The notes: generated by a model from the letters alone, not told the origin. Shown: positions 25,395 through 33,424, numbered from the stretch's first letter. The stretch is 64,000 nt of DNA from Palsa-504 sp963789225 (GCA_963789225.1 CAWBKD010000046.1:310001-374000), one strand, 5' to 3'. A program made the numbers and translations.

Positions 25395-25627
25395 GGCTGG
25401 CCCGGCAAGGTCGCGGAGTCCTCGGCGAGCTCGCCCAGGATGTCCCTGAGCTGCCCGTGCACCTCTTCCAGGATCGCCACGTGATCCTCCACGGGTGTGC
25501 CGGGCAACCGGCCCAGCCCGGCGACGGCGGCATCCACCCGGGCGTCGCCAGTTGGCGGTGGAGCAGCCAAACGCCGTTCGGGATCAAGGTCTTGATCTTC
25601 CTGGCCGGGGTCCAGTTTCTCATCCAT
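25391..25627 (-). CDS. Small conserved hypothetical upstream of tlyA
   Basis: The 78-residue product starts MDEKLDPGQEDQDL and has an acidic disordered first third and a helical rest (VDAAVAGLGRLP, EDHVAILEEVHGQLRDILGEL). Small proteins with this kind of D-HV-ILE-VH-QLRD-L helix commonly precede tlyA in actinobacteria, without known function. It overlaps tlyA by 4 bp and opens the operon; it is divergent from the SCP2-like gene. Confidence 0.75.
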   Translation of the reverse strand: MDEKLDPGQEDQDLDPERRLAAPPPTGDARVDAAVAGLGRLPGTPVEDHVAILEEVHGQLRDILGELAEDSATLPGQP

Positions 25628-25684
25628 GTGCGCTACCCTCCGGCTGGAACGCTACCGTCCGATGCTGACAAGAGCGAGGCGCAC

Positions 25685-26029
25685 ATGGCCACAGCCGAGC
25701 AGTGCCGCGAGGCGCTGCAGACCCTCACCGGCCGACTGGGCGATATGGACCCGCAGGACCGGTCCAGCTTCTTCAGCAACCGCACGTTCAGCTGTTTCGT
25801 GACGGACCTGGGCATAACGTTCGTGACCAGGATCACCGAGGGTGGCGCGGAGCCGGTCAAGGAGGCCGGACCCGACGAGCCGCCTGCCGACATCCGGATC
25901 ACCGCGAGCAGCGACGATACGGTCGCGCTGGCCGCCACCCCGGCCAATATCGCCCGCATGTGGATGTCCGGCCGGGTCAAGATCCAGGCCAGCCTGCGCG
26001 ACCTGCTGGCCCTGCGCCGGCTGCTGTAG
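25685..26029 (+). CDS. SCP2 sterol-binding domain-like protein
   Basis: The 114-residue product has the SCP2 pattern: an N-terminal helix EQCREALQTLTGRL, strands TFSCFVTDLGITFVTRI, then ADIRITASSDDTVALAATPANIARMWMSGRVKIQAS and a final leucine-rich helix. In this fold the helix pair encloses a lipid pocket, so it probably carries a hydrophobic ligand. GAGCGAGG lies upstream of ATG 25685. It is 2 bp ahead of the phosphatase gene and likely co-transcribed. Confidence 0.78.
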   Translation: MATAEQCREALQTLTGRLGDMDPQDRSSFFSNRTFSCFVTDLGITFVTRITEGGAEPVKEAGPDEPPADIRITASSDDTVALAATPANIARMWMSGRVKIQASLRDLLALRRLL

Positions 26030-26031
26030 CC

Positions 26032-26625
26032 ATGGGAGACCTGATCCTGCTGCGGCACGCCGAGACCGAGTGGAGCCTGGCCGGCCGGCACACGGGGCGG
26101 ACGGACATCCCGCTCACGCCGCGCGGCGAGGCCGCCGCCGCCGCGCTGGCCCCGCTGCTGGCCAAGCGCGATATCGTGGCCGCCTTCTCCTCTCCCGCGC
26201 AGCGGGCGGTGCGGACCGCCGAGCTGGCGGCGCTGGCCGGCGCCAAGCCAGACCCGGACCTGTGGGAATGGGATTACGGCGGTTACGAGGGCCTGACCAC
26301 GGCGCAGATCCAGGAGCAGCGCCCGGGCTGGGACCTGTGGCGGGACGGCGTCATCCCCGGCGACGCCGAGCATCCGGGCGAGACGGTGCAGCAGGTCGGC
26401 GCCCGGGTGGACCGGGTGCTCGGCCGCGTCCTGCCGCTGCTGGCCAGCGGCGACGTCGCGCTGGTCGCGCACGGGCACGTGCTGCGGGTCTTCACCGCGC
26501 GCTACCTGCGGCTCCCCCCGGACGACGGGCGGCTGTTCCGGCTGGACACCGGGACGATCAGCACGCTGGGCACCGAGCACGACGAGCCGGTCATCCTGTC
26601 CTGGAACGTGCCGCCGAACCCCTGA
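26032..26625 (+). CDS. Histidine phosphatase family protein
   Basis: The 197-residue product has the RHG-type motif LLRHAETEW at residues 6-14, TGRTDIPLTPRGEA, the second arginine region SSPAQRAVRTAEL, the acidic WEWDYGGYEGL loop, and the second catalytic histidine in VALVAHGHVLRV. This is the phosphoglycerate-mutase-like phosphatase family; in mycobacteria relatives are acid phosphatases or glucosyl-3-phosphoglycerate phosphatase. The substrate is not decided by sequence. Confidence 0.88.
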   Translation: MGDLILLRHAETEWSLAGRHTGRTDIPLTPRGEAAAAALAPLLAKRDIVAAFSSPAQRAVRTAELAALAGAKPDPDLWEWDYGGYEGLTTAQIQEQRPGWDLWRDGVIPGDAEHPGETVQQVGARVDRVLGRVLPLLASGDVALVAHGHVLRVFTARYLRLPPDDGRLFRLDTGTISTLGTEHDEPVILSWNVPPNP

Positions 26626-26628
26626 TCT

Positions 26629-27222
26629 TTAGGTTCGGAGCACGAGGCGCTGGTTCTTGCAGCCGGTCAGGCAGACCGCCAGGCCGAGCACGCCGACGTC
26701 GCGCAGGGCCGTGTCGGACAGCCCGGTGGCCCACAGCGCGATGACGATCTCCAGCAGGAGCAGGCTGGCGATGGCGGCCGCGACGCGTGGCACGACGCCC
26801 GCCAGCAGCGCGGCGGACAGGACGAGCAGCACCCAGCCGTGGGCCAGCACCAAGATGATGGCCAGCGACGAGGACTCCGAAATCACGGGCACGTACCCGG
26901 TCCACTCGCCGGGCATTAGCAGCTCGTGGTAGCCGAACCAGAGCAGGACCAGGCCGAGCAGGACCCGCCCCGCGGTCGGAGCCCACTCCGCCGCTGCGGA
27001 GCCGGCCAGGTCCAGAACGCCTTTTAGGCCACCGGCCGGGGTCGCGGGCCCGGGTGCGGAGAGCGCGGATGCGTCGTCCGGCACCGGGCGGGCAGCGGCC
27101 GCCTCGACTGACTCCCTGGCCGACGGCGCCGCGATGCTCCCCGGGGATTGCGGCCGGCCGCGCGCCCAGCCCCCTTTGCTGCCCGTGCGATTCCTGCCGC
27201 CTGTCCGGCTCTGCTGGCTCAT
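26629..27222 (-). CDS. DoxX-like membrane protein with long cytoplasmic N-terminus
   Basis: The 197-residue product has about 75 polar residues followed by four hydrophobic helices (RVLLGLVLLWFGYHELLMPGEW, SLAIILVLAHGWVLLVLSAALLAGV, AAAIASLLLLEIVIALWA, and a last helix). The first helix motif GLVLLWFGYHELLMPGEWTGYVP resembles DoxX/DUF6632-like proteins. The final residues KNQRLVLRT are basic. It overlaps the next upstream gene by 4 bp and converges with the phosphatase gene, leaving only 3 bp between stops. Confidence 0.7.
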   Translation of the reverse strand: MSQQSRTGGRNRTGSKGGWARGRPQSPGSIAAPSARESVEAAAARPVPDDASALSAPGPATPAGGLKGVLDLAGSAAAEWAPTAGRVLLGLVLLWFGYHELLMPGEWTGYVPVISESSSLAIILVLAHGWVLLVLSAALLAGVVPRVAAAIASLLLLEIVIALWATGLSDTALRDVGVLGLAVCLTGCKNQRLVLRT

Positions 27223-27527
27223 AACACGATCTGCCCTTGCGCGGTGGTCACGACGAGGCCATCGTCGCCCAGGTTGTAGTCCTCGTAGCCGCTGTCGTCA
27301 CCGAGACTGGTCTCCAGCACGTACACCTTGGCGCCGCCCGCGTAGAAGTGGGTGGTCGGTAGCGAGTGCGCGGGCGCCGTGCGCGCCGGGGCGGATGCGC
27401 CCAGCCCCACGCTCGGGGCGACCAGTCCGGTACCGCGGTTCGACCAGCCGAGGATGGCCAGCAGGATTCCGGCGATCCCGGCGAGCACCAGGATGGCGAC
27501 CCCGCGGGGTCCTACCTGGCCAGTCAT
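27219..27527 (-). CDS. Small single-pass membrane protein
   Basis: The 102-residue product starts at ATG 27527 behind AAGGAG with ideal spacing. It has one N-terminal membrane segment (VAILVLAGIAGILLAILGW), a Pro/Ala linker and a C-terminal domain with GGAKVYVLETSLGDDSGYEDYNLGDDG. The C-terminal part is probably outside the cell. No family recognised. It forms an operon with the DoxX-like gene downstream and cutA upstream (2 bp). Confidence 0.7.
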   Translation of the reverse strand: MTGQVGPRGVAILVLAGIAGILLAILGWSNRGTGLVAPSVGLGASAPARTAPAHSLPTTHFYAGGAKVYVLETSLGDDSGYEDYNLGDDGLVVTTAQGQIVL

Positions 27528-27529
27528 TG

Positions 27530-27874
27530 TTACGCTCCTTCCGCGGGACGGGTCTCCTCCCGCACCCACCTCAGGTAGGCGGCCGACCCCGTCACGATAG
27601 GCAGGGCGATAATCTCGGGCTCATCGTAGCTGTGGCGTTCGGCGAGGAAGGCGGCCAGCTCGTCGAAGCGGTCGGCAGGCAGCTTGAGCAGCACGAGCCA
27701 CTCCTCGGCCCGCTCCAGCCCGCCTTCCCACCAGAAGACGGACGCCACCGGCCCGGCCACCTGACCGCACGCGGCCAGCCTCGCCTCGACCGCGGCGCGC
27801 GAGAGCTCCATCGCCTCCGCGCGCGAATCGGTCGTCGTCTGCACCTGGAGGTACTGCACCTCGAGGTCCGCCAT
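27530..27874 (-). CDS. cutA: Divalent-cation tolerance protein CutA
   Basis: The product is about 114 residues. It shows the CutA pattern: a first strand VQYLQVQTTTDSR, the helix EAMELSRAAVEARLAACGQV with the conserved cysteine, SVFWWEGGLERAEEWLVLLKLPADRF and HSYDEPEIIALPI near the C-terminus. CutA forms trimers; its role in copper tolerance is not settled. ATG 27874 gives the normal start; GTG 27895 is an alternative. It is divergent from purC. Confidence 0.9.
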   Translation of the reverse strand: MADLEVQYLQVQTTTDSRAEAMELSRAAVEARLAACGQVAGPVASVFWWEGGLERAEEWLVLLKLPADRFDELAAFLAERHSYDEPEIIALPIVTGSAAYLRWVREETRPAEGA

Positions 27875-27950
27875 GGCACTTGATCGTACGCTCACCCCGC
27901 CCTAATACGCTGAGCCGAACGTCGGCGTAGCTCGAGCGGGTGGAGGGCGC

Positions 27951-28856
27951 GTGGAACTGGTGCATTCCGGCAAGGTCCGCGATCTGTACGCGGACGGCGA
28001 CGACCTCATCATGGTCGCCTCCGACCGGGTCAGCGTTTACGACGTCGTCCTGCCGACGCCGATACCGGGCAAGGGCGAGGTGCTGACCCAGCTCTCGCTA
28101 TGGTGGTTCGGGCAGCTCGCGGAGGTGATTTCCAACCACGTGATCTCCGGCGAGGACGTGCCGTCCCGGTGGGCCGGGCGGGCGATCAGGTGCCGCAGGC
28201 TGGCCATGCTCCCGGTCGAGTGCATCGCCCGCGGCTACCTGGCTGGCCTCGGCCTTTCCTCCTACCGGGAGACCGGTACGATCTCGGGCGTGCGACTGCC
28301 GCCCGGCCTCGGCGAGGGTTCACGGCTCCCCGAGCCCGTGTTCACGCCCACGACGAAGGCCGCCGCCGGTCACGACGAGCCGATGACCTACGCCGAGCTG
28401 GCGGCGCTCGTCGGCCCGGGCGTGGCCGGCGAGCTGCAGCGGGCCACCCTGGAGGTGTACCGGCGCGGCACCGAGCTGGCCGCGTCGCGCGGCATCATCA
28501 TCGCCGACACCAAGCTGGAGTTCGGGCTGGACGCCGACGGGACGCTCACGCTCGCCGACGAGGTGCTGACGCCCGATTCGTCCAGGTTCTGGCCGGCCGC
28601 CGAGTGGCAGCCGGGCCGCCCGCAGCACTCGCTCGACAAGCAGTTCGTCCGCGACTGGTCAGCCAGCCTGGACTGGGACCGCACGCCGCCGGGACCCGCG
28701 ATCCCGCCGGACGTCGTTGGCGGCCACGCAGGCGCGCTACCAGGAGCTCTACGCCCAGCTGACCTCGTGAGTAGCCCGGTCTTCGTCCTGCGCGCCCGCA
28801 AGCTGCGGGCGGCCCGGCTGCCACCGGCGGCTGGCCAGGATCACGCCCGGCGATGA
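27951..28856 (+). CDS. purC: SAICAR synthetase PurC, 3' end frameshifted
   Basis: The product makes SAICAR from CAIR, aspartate and ATP in purine synthesis. Landmarks are VHSGKVRDLYA near residue 5, SDRVSVYDVVLPTPIPGKG, VECIARGYLAGL, EPVFTPTTKAAAGHDEPMT and IIIADTKLEFGLD, and then SLDKQFVRDWSASLDWD. After PAIPPDVV the frame departs from the family: an extra T at 28718-28719 shifts it. In the other frame the DNA still encodes the expected ending AATQARYQELYAQLTS with a stop at 28769-28771. As written the protein has a foreign 43-residue tail; a base-calling error or a real mutation are both possible. Start is GTG 27951 with GGAGGG upstream. Confidence 0.88.
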   Translation: MELVHSGKVRDLYADGDDLIMVASDRVSVYDVVLPTPIPGKGEVLTQLSLWWFGQLAEVISNHVISGEDVPSRWAGRAIRCRRLAMLPVECIARGYLAGLGLSSYRETGTISGVRLPPGLGEGSRLPEPVFTPTTKAAAGHDEPMTYAELAALVGPGVAGELQRATLEVYRRGTELAASRGIIIADTKLEFGLDADGTLTLADEVLTPDSSRFWPAAEWQPGRPQHSLDKQFVRDWSASLDWDRTPPGPAIPPDVVGGHAGALPGALRPADLVSSPVFVLRARKLRAARLPPAAGQDHARR

Positions 28857-28935
28857 CCATCCGGCGGGCGGTGGTGTAGTTCTCCCCGGTTTCGGCCATC
28901 CGGGCCCGGACTTGCTTCTTGAACGACCAGCGCGG
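28780..28935 (-). pseudogene. Fragment with the RARMAETGENYTTARR motif
   Basis: On the minus strand the frame gives RWSFKKQVRARMAETGENY then TTARRMVIAGRD. This motif is common in short actinobacterial DNA-associated or element-borne proteins of unknown role. The frame has no start of its own here and the continuation runs antisense into purC, so only a fragment remains. Confidence 0.45.
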
Positions 28936-28939
28936 TGAC

Positions 28940-29302
28940 CTAGACCCTGATGCAGGTGTAGGAGCCGTAGAGCCGCCGGTCGAACTCCACGGTCACGATC
29001 TCGAAGCCGGCCGCGGCCAGCATCGGCTCGAGCAGCCAGCGGAACGTGCTGAACTCGGTGCGGATGTGCTCGGCGTAGTCGTCGGCGGTGTACCCGTCGG
29101 CGGGGTCGTCGGCGGCGTTGGCGAGCCAGCGGCGGAACACCCCGGCGGCCTGGTCCGGACGGAAATCGTAGATCAGGTCGCGTAGCCGGAGCACGCCACC
29201 GGGCCGCAGCATCTGCGCGATGCGGTCCAGGGCGAGGGCCTTCCAGAAGTCGGGCAGCTGATGCAGGGCGTTGCGGGTGTACACGCCGTCCGCCCCCGTG
29301 AA
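28940..29302 (-). pseudogene. C-terminal half of a SAM-dependent methyltransferase
   Basis: The frame reads FTGADGVYTRNALHQLP, DFWKALALDRIAQML, RPGGVLRLRDLIYDF, GYTADDYAEHIRTEFSTF and ends CIRV. This is the second half of a class I methyltransferase; motif I and the N-terminal half are missing, replaced by the promoter of the MarR gene. A GTG at 29284 could start a 114-residue protein without a SAM site. Confidence 0.65.
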
Positions 29303-29303
29303 C

Positions 29304-29332
29304 TTGCGCTTAATACTCCAGTTCCGTATTAT
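29304..29332 (+). promoter_or_regulatory. Sigma-70-type promoter of the MarR gene
   Basis: TTGCGC at 29304-29309 and TATTAT at 29327-29332 are separated by exactly 17 bases. The -10 ends 8 bases before the GTG start at 29341, so the transcript would begin at or within a base or two of the start codon and be leaderless. The area is visibly AT-richer than its surroundings. Confidence 0.6.
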
Positions 29333-29357
29333 CCATTTCCGTGATATCCGAAACTGG
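29318..29357. promoter_or_regulatory. Palindromic operator overlapping the MarR start
   Basis: CCAGTTCCGTAT on the left and the reverse complement of ATATCCGAAACTGG on the right form an imperfect 40-bp inverted repeat that covers the -10 and the start codon. The position fits autorepression by the MarR protein. Confidence 0.5.
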
Positions 29358-29766
29358 ACTACCTGGGCCGGTGCTGGCGCTGCACCGGGCTACGCACCAC
29401 ACGCTGCACGCGCTGGGCACGGCGCTGGCCGGGCTGAACCTCACCGCCGCGGAGATCAACGTCCTGGCCAACCTGGCCGACGCCGGCGTGCACAGCGTCC
29501 GCGAGCTCAGCGACAGGACCGGCACCAGGGCTTCCACGCTGACCGGGGTGCTCGACCGGCTGGAGAACCGCGGCTATCTCACCAGGGAGCTGGATACCGC
29601 CGACCGCCGGGCGTTCCGGCTGCCGCTGACCAAGGCCGGCCACGCGGTGGCCGCGCGGGTGCACGCGGCGGTCGCGGACCTCGAGCGCAGCGCGCTGGCC
29701 GGCCTGTCGCCCGACCAGGTCGCCGGGTTTCACGCCGTCATCACCGCGCTGCAGGAGGCCAGCTGA
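29341..29766 (+). CDS. MarR family transcriptional regulator
   Basis: The 141-residue product has the winged-helix core: LNLTAAEINVLANLAD, VRELSDRTGTRASTLTGVLDRLENRGYL as helices 3-4, TADRRAFRLPLTKAG as the wing, and an N- and C-terminal dimerisation helix (LSPDQVAGFHAVITALQE). It starts at GTG 29341 with no ribosome site, in keeping with a leaderless transcript. It probably represses itself through the palindrome over its own promoter. The divergent partner is a broken methyltransferase. Confidence 0.85.
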   Translation: MISETGLPGPVLALHRATHHTLHALGTALAGLNLTAAEINVLANLADAGVHSVRELSDRTGTRASTLTGVLDRLENRGYLTRELDTADRRAFRLPLTKAGHAVAARVHAAVADLERSALAGLSPDQVAGFHAVITALQEAS

Positions 29767-29967
29767 TGCCCCACCACGACGCCCCGTTTGGGGCCGGTGA
29801 CCCACAAACCCCGTCTATCGGTGGTCGTGGCCCACGAGCCCCATTCGGAAAAGCGCCTGCTCAGCCGCCACTACCGGTCGTCCACGCTGGCCGCCCCGGC
29901 CGCTCGGAGCGGCTGGGTCGAGCCCGACCTCGCGCCGTTCCCCTGGTCGGCGGTCTGACCGGTCCCC

Positions 29968-30330
29968 TCAGGGCAGCACGGCCGGCTGATCGATGACCCA
30001 GCGCCGGTTGCCGTCCGGCTGCCGCCTGGCCACCTCGACCGTGGCCCCGCCGCCCGGCAACCGGGTCGAGGTGAGCGCGAGGTCGCCGTTCCTGATCACC
30101 GGCTGCTGGCCCGCCGAGGAGAACCGGGGGCGGCCGGACAGGAGTTCGGTGTACACCGCGCGGATTTCCTCGTGCCCGGTGGCCAGCCGTCTCGCCGGGA
30201 AGGCCAGCACGGCGCCCGGTTCGTACAGGGCGACCAGCCCCTCGACGTCGCCCGCGTTGGCCCGCTCGAGGAACAGCGTGCCGAGATCCTCCGGCTGCGC
30301 CGCTGGCCCTGGTTCCTGCCTCGCCGCCAT
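29968..30330 (-). CDS. SnoaL/NTF2-like protein
   Basis: The 120-residue product has the NTF2-like layout: helix DLGTLFLERANAGDVEGLVALYEPGAVLAFPA, then GHEEIRAVYTELL and strands ending VIDQPAVLP. Such domains act as small isomerases, hydrolases or stress proteins; nothing fixes the role. Conserved first helix and the AGDVEGLVALY motif match actinobacterial DUF4440/SnoaL-type proteins. The preceding 200 bp (29767-29967) hold nothing I can assign. Confidence 0.75.
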   Translation of the reverse strand: MAARQEPGPAAQPEDLGTLFLERANAGDVEGLVALYEPGAVLAFPARRLATGHEEIRAVYTELLSGRPRFSSAGQQPVIRNGDLALTSTRLPGGGATVEVARRQPDGNRRWVIDQPAVLP

Positions 30331-30613
30331 ACCCTCGCCGCCGATCCGTCCGGTGCATCCAGCTGCGCTGGGATCGTCTCACCCGGACACGACATTTTCC
30401 GCCGTGACGCCTGCCGTGGGGTGAACGCCAGATTTGTAGGTAACCAAGATCATCTTCGGGAGTTGGCAGGTCGTAGCAGCAGGCGCACCTGCCCCGCCGC
30501 CTCCTGCTGCCCGGTCAACCCCGAAGGCGAGCAGGTCACACCCTGAGGATTTCCGCGACGCAACCGTGGGCCTCCCAGGTATGTCTACTGGTTGGCGCAA
30601 GGAGGTGGGTGCG

Positions 30614-31570
30614 ATGCGGCGCACCGGCGAGGGACCGCTGTCTGTTCTGGACGTCGTGCTGCATCCTCAGGTACGGTACCGCCGGTGGCGGCAGGCTGGA
30701 CTGGCCGTGACCATGCTTCTGTTTGTGCTCTTCGCCAGCCTGCGGCTTGGCCAGGGCCGCTCGCCGGAGGCAGCGGTAGCGCGTACTCCGGCCCCGGTTG
30801 AGGTTCGGGTCGCCGCGTGTCCCGTCCCGGCGCGCGATTACGCCGGGCTGCGGTACCTACCGCAGGCGGCACCGGCCACGTTGAGCGTTCCGGCCTCCCT
30901 GGCGCCGCCAGCGAACGCGCAGATCTTCGGGACCTGGTTCATGCCCGGCCAGGTCGCGTACCTGATCGGCCCGAAATCTGCCACCTGCCAGGCAGGACTG
31001 GGCAGCGCCGACGGCGGCGAGAATATGGCGGCCACCCCGCTCTCAGATCGCTCTGCGATCGTGACGATGCTGGTCAAGGCGGGCGGACTGGGACCGAGCA
31101 CGGATCTGGCCTGCCCATACATTCCCGCCGTCCGTGCCGCAGACGAAGCGTTCCGCCTTGGTGTCGAGCCTGAGGGCCCCACCTTTTGCGCACATCCTCC
31201 GGCAGACGTGATCCGGCAGATCCCGACCGGTACGGCCAGCCTGTACGCGGCCGCCGTGTACGTCCCGCCCGGGGTGACGGACCCCGACATCGAGGGCTCA
31301 GGCGGTGGCACCGACCCGGCCATCGCGCTGTACACGGCCTGGGCAGATTCGGGCGCCGCCGACGGCCAGATGGTCGCGTGCACGCTCGCGCCTGCTCAGC
31401 GGGACATCTGCGCGGCCAGCCTGAAGTTCTTCCTCGCCACCCAGTCTGCGATCCGCACCGGGCCGCCCAGCTCGACCCTGGATCACCGCACACAGGCGGT
31501 AAGCGCGGCGAACCTGGCCACGATGGAGGCGGCCCTGTCGTCGTTCCTGGCCGGACACGACATCCGCTAG
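30614..31570 (+). CDS. Membrane-anchored extracytoplasmic protein of unknown function
   Basis: The product is about 318 residues. ATG 30614 is set by an excellent AAGGAGGT site 8 bases upstream; an ATG further up is less likely. One membrane segment (AGLAVTMLLFVLFASL) follows a basic start, and the rest is predicted outside, with four or more cysteines (AACPVP, ATCQAG, LACPYIP, TFCAHPP) that could form disulfides. No recognised domain. The 280 bp ahead of it (30331-30613) carry no convincing gene. Confidence 0.65.
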   Translation: MRRTGEGPLSVLDVVLHPQVRYRRWRQAGLAVTMLLFVLFASLRLGQGRSPEAAVARTPAPVEVRVAACPVPARDYAGLRYLPQAAPATLSVPASLAPPANAQIFGTWFMPGQVAYLIGPKSATCQAGLGSADGGENMAATPLSDRSAIVTMLVKAGGLGPSTDLACPYIPAVRAADEAFRLGVEPEGPTFCAHPPADVIRQIPTGTASLYAAAVYVPPGVTDPDIEGSGGGTDPAIALYTAWADSGAADGQMVACTLAPAQRDICAASLKFFLATQSAIRTGPPSSTLDHRTQAVSAANLATMEAALSSFLAGHDIR

Positions 31571-31582
31571 CGGCCCCGCCTG

Positions 31583-32020
31583 CTACTCGATCTCGAACGC
31601 CGGGTCGTTGACGGACTTGCCGGTCCCGAAGCAGCGGGAGAAGTCACTGAGGCCGGTCCTCTGGGCCGGGACGCAGCCGTAGTGCCGCGCGAACGCGGCA
31701 CTGACCAGGCCGGCCCGGTAGAAGTCAAGGACCGTGCCCCGGAACTCCGCCCGGAAGTCCTCGGCCGGGTCGCTACTGCTGGCCCGGTACAAGATGATCG
31801 GCTGGCCGATCCTGGCGTACGCCTGGAACACGTCCAGCAGGAAGCCCGGGTCATTGTGGTGACCGAACTCCTCGCCGAAGATGTCGACGCAGGTCGGGCC
31901 GCACGACGGCGTGGCCGCGTTCGCGGTCGCCGCGGTGCCGAGCACCCCCGCCGTGCCGGCGCCGCCGACCGTGGCCAGCGCCGCCACTGCGGCGAGCACC
32001 CTGCTCTTGATGGATACCAA
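31583..32020 (-). CDS. Secreted protein, possibly C-terminally shortened
   Basis: The product is about 145 residues. TTG 32020 is chosen because AGGAGG lies 6-7 bases ahead and it gives MVSIKSRVLAAVAAL then an A-rich signal peptide ending NAATPS. The mature part has CGPTCVDIFGEEFG, NPGFLLDV-type text (DPGFLLDVFQAYARIGQP), IILYRASSSDPAEDF and a cysteine pair. Similar exported actinobacterial proteins, as I recall, continue past FEIE; here TAG follows directly, so the C-terminus may be missing. It converges with the previous gene, 12 bp apart. Confidence 0.6.
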   Translation of the reverse strand: MVSIKSRVLAAVAALATVGGAGTAGVLGTAATANAATPSCGPTCVDIFGEEFGHHNDPGFLLDVFQAYARIGQPIILYRASSSDPAEDFRAEFRGTVLDFYRAGLVSAAFARHYGCVPAQRTGLSDFSRCFGTGKSVNDPAFEIE

Positions 32021-32119
32021 GCAGTTCCTCCTGAGGAACCCCACAGTCACACCCTACGCACGGCCGCGCAAGCTGGACCGCGCCAGCGCCAGTGGGGCCA
32101 GAACGCGGGTTGATGGCTC

Positions 32120-32650
32120 TTACTGAGCGCGCGTGGCCAGGACCACGGCGACGGTCCGCGCGACGGCGGCGGCCTCCGGGACGCCGTCGGTGTCGGTGAA
32201 CAGCAGGTGCGCGGCGCCGATCAGGGTGGGGGCAAGCGTGCTGATATCGGTGCCGGCCGCGACGCGGCCCAGGTCGCGCTCGGCGGAAAGGTAATCGGCC
32301 ACCAGGGCGGTGGACTCGGATACGAGCGCGATGCGCGAGCCGGTGGCGGCCCTCAGCCGGGTGCGCAGTTCATCGCGGGCGATGACCAGGCGGATGAGCG
32401 CGAGGATCACCGGGCTGAACAGGTCAGGGAGCGCGGCGGCCAGGTTGCCGGCGACGGTGCCGGTCCCCGCCATGGCGCGCAGGGCTGCGGCCTGGGTGCC
32501 GATCTGCGTGACGCGGTCGAGCGCGAGCTCGGCGAGGAACTCGTCGAAGTCGGTGAAGTGCCGGTGCAGGACCCCCTTGGCTACGCCCGCTTCCGCGGTG
32601 ACCGCGCGACTGGTCAGGCCGCTGGGGCCGTCCCGGAGCAGGCGTTGCAT
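32120..32650 (-). CDS. TetR family regulator, N-terminus short
   Basis: The product is about 176 residues. The DNA-binding turn is clear: LTSRAVTAEAGVAKGVLHRHFTDFDEFLAEL. The first helix that normally precedes it (about 12-15 residues) is largely lost, because the methyltransferase gene begins head-to-head at the same point. The C-terminal ligand domain is all-helical and ends VAVVLATRAQ. ATG 32650 is the first plausible start. With helix 1 damaged, DNA binding is uncertain. Confidence 0.65.
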   Translation of the reverse strand: MQRLLRDGPSGLTSRAVTAEAGVAKGVLHRHFTDFDEFLAELALDRVTQIGTQAAALRAMAGTGTVAGNLAAALPDLFSPVILALIRLVIARDELRTRLRAATGSRIALVSESTALVADYLSAERDLGRVAAGTDISTLAPTLIGAAHLLFTDTDGVPEAAAVARTVAVVLATRAQ

Positions 32651-33424
32651 CTCCAGCGGCAGGTCGCCGAGGGGTTCGGCGCCGACGCTGGCCGCTACGA
32701 CCGGGCCAGGCCCACCTATCCCGCCGACCTGGTGGAGCGCATCATCGCCGCCAGCCCGGGCCGCGATGTCCTCGACGTGGGGTGCGGCACTGGCATCTCC
32801 GCCCGGCTGTTCCAGGCGGCCGGCTGCCGGGTGCTCGGCGTGGATCCCGACCCGCGCATGGCCGACCTGGCCAGGCAGGGCGGGACCGAGGCGGAGGTCG
32901 CGACGTTCGAGGACTGGGATCCGGCGGGCCGCACGTTCGACGCGGTCATCGCGGCGCAGTCCTGGCACTGGGTGGACCCGGTCGCGGGCGTGGCCAAGGC
33001 CGCCGCGGTGCTGCGTCCCGGCGGCCGGCTGGCGGTGTTCTGGAACGCCTTCGACTCGCCGGAGGACTTGCGCGCGGCGTTCGGCGAGGTCTTCCGCCGG
33101 GTGCTGCCTGACTCGCCGTTCGGCGGCTTCTGGGCCAGGCCCGCGATCGACGCCTACCGGGCCGGGTGCGTGAAAGTGGCTGGCGTGATACGGCAGGCGG
33201 GGGCGTTCGGCGAGCCGGAGGAATGGCTGTCTTACTGGCAGCGGCCCTACACCCGGGACGAGTGGCTGGACCTGGTCCCGACCACCGGCGGCTTCACCCG
33301 GCACCCCGAGGCCGTCCAGGCCGAACTCCTCGACGGCCTCGGCGCCGCCGTCGACGCGGCGGGCGGGAACTTCACCATGTCCTGCACGACGATCGCCGCC
33401 ACCGCCGCCCGGCTGGACCGGTAG
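32645..33424 (+). CDS. Class I SAM-dependent methyltransferase
   Basis: The product is about 259 residues. It begins near GFGADAGRYDRARPTYP, then VLDVGCGTGISARLFQAAGC as motif I, VLGVDPDPRMADLAR, FDAVIAAQSWHWVDP and LRPGGRLAVFWNAF. This is the common actinobacterial small-molecule methyltransferase group whose members methylate unknown acceptors. The TTG start at 32645 has GGAG 8 bases upstream and shares six bases with the divergent TetR start. The C-terminal RDEWLDLVPTTGGF part is intact. Confidence 0.75.
   Translation: MHLQRQVAEGFGADAGRYDRARPTYPADLVERIIAASPGRDVLDVGCGTGISARLFQAAGCRVLGVDPDPRMADLARQGGTEAEVATFEDWDPAGRTFDAVIAAQSWHWVDPVAGVAKAAAVLRPGGRLAVFWNAFDSPEDLRAAFGEVFRRVLPDSPFGGFWARPAIDAYRAGCVKVAGVIRQAGAFGEPEEWLSYWQRPYTRDEWLDLVPTTGGFTRHPEAVQAELLDGLGAAVDAAGGNFTMSCTTIAATAARLDR

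Noticed and set aside
32207..32644. Upstream half of the plus-strand frame ahead of the methyltransferase
   Set aside because: It is antisense to the TetR gene, whose helix-turn-helix is unmistakable.
32651..33304. Upstream half of the minus-strand frame ahead of the TetR gene
   Set aside because: It is antisense to the methyltransferase, which has clear SAM motifs.
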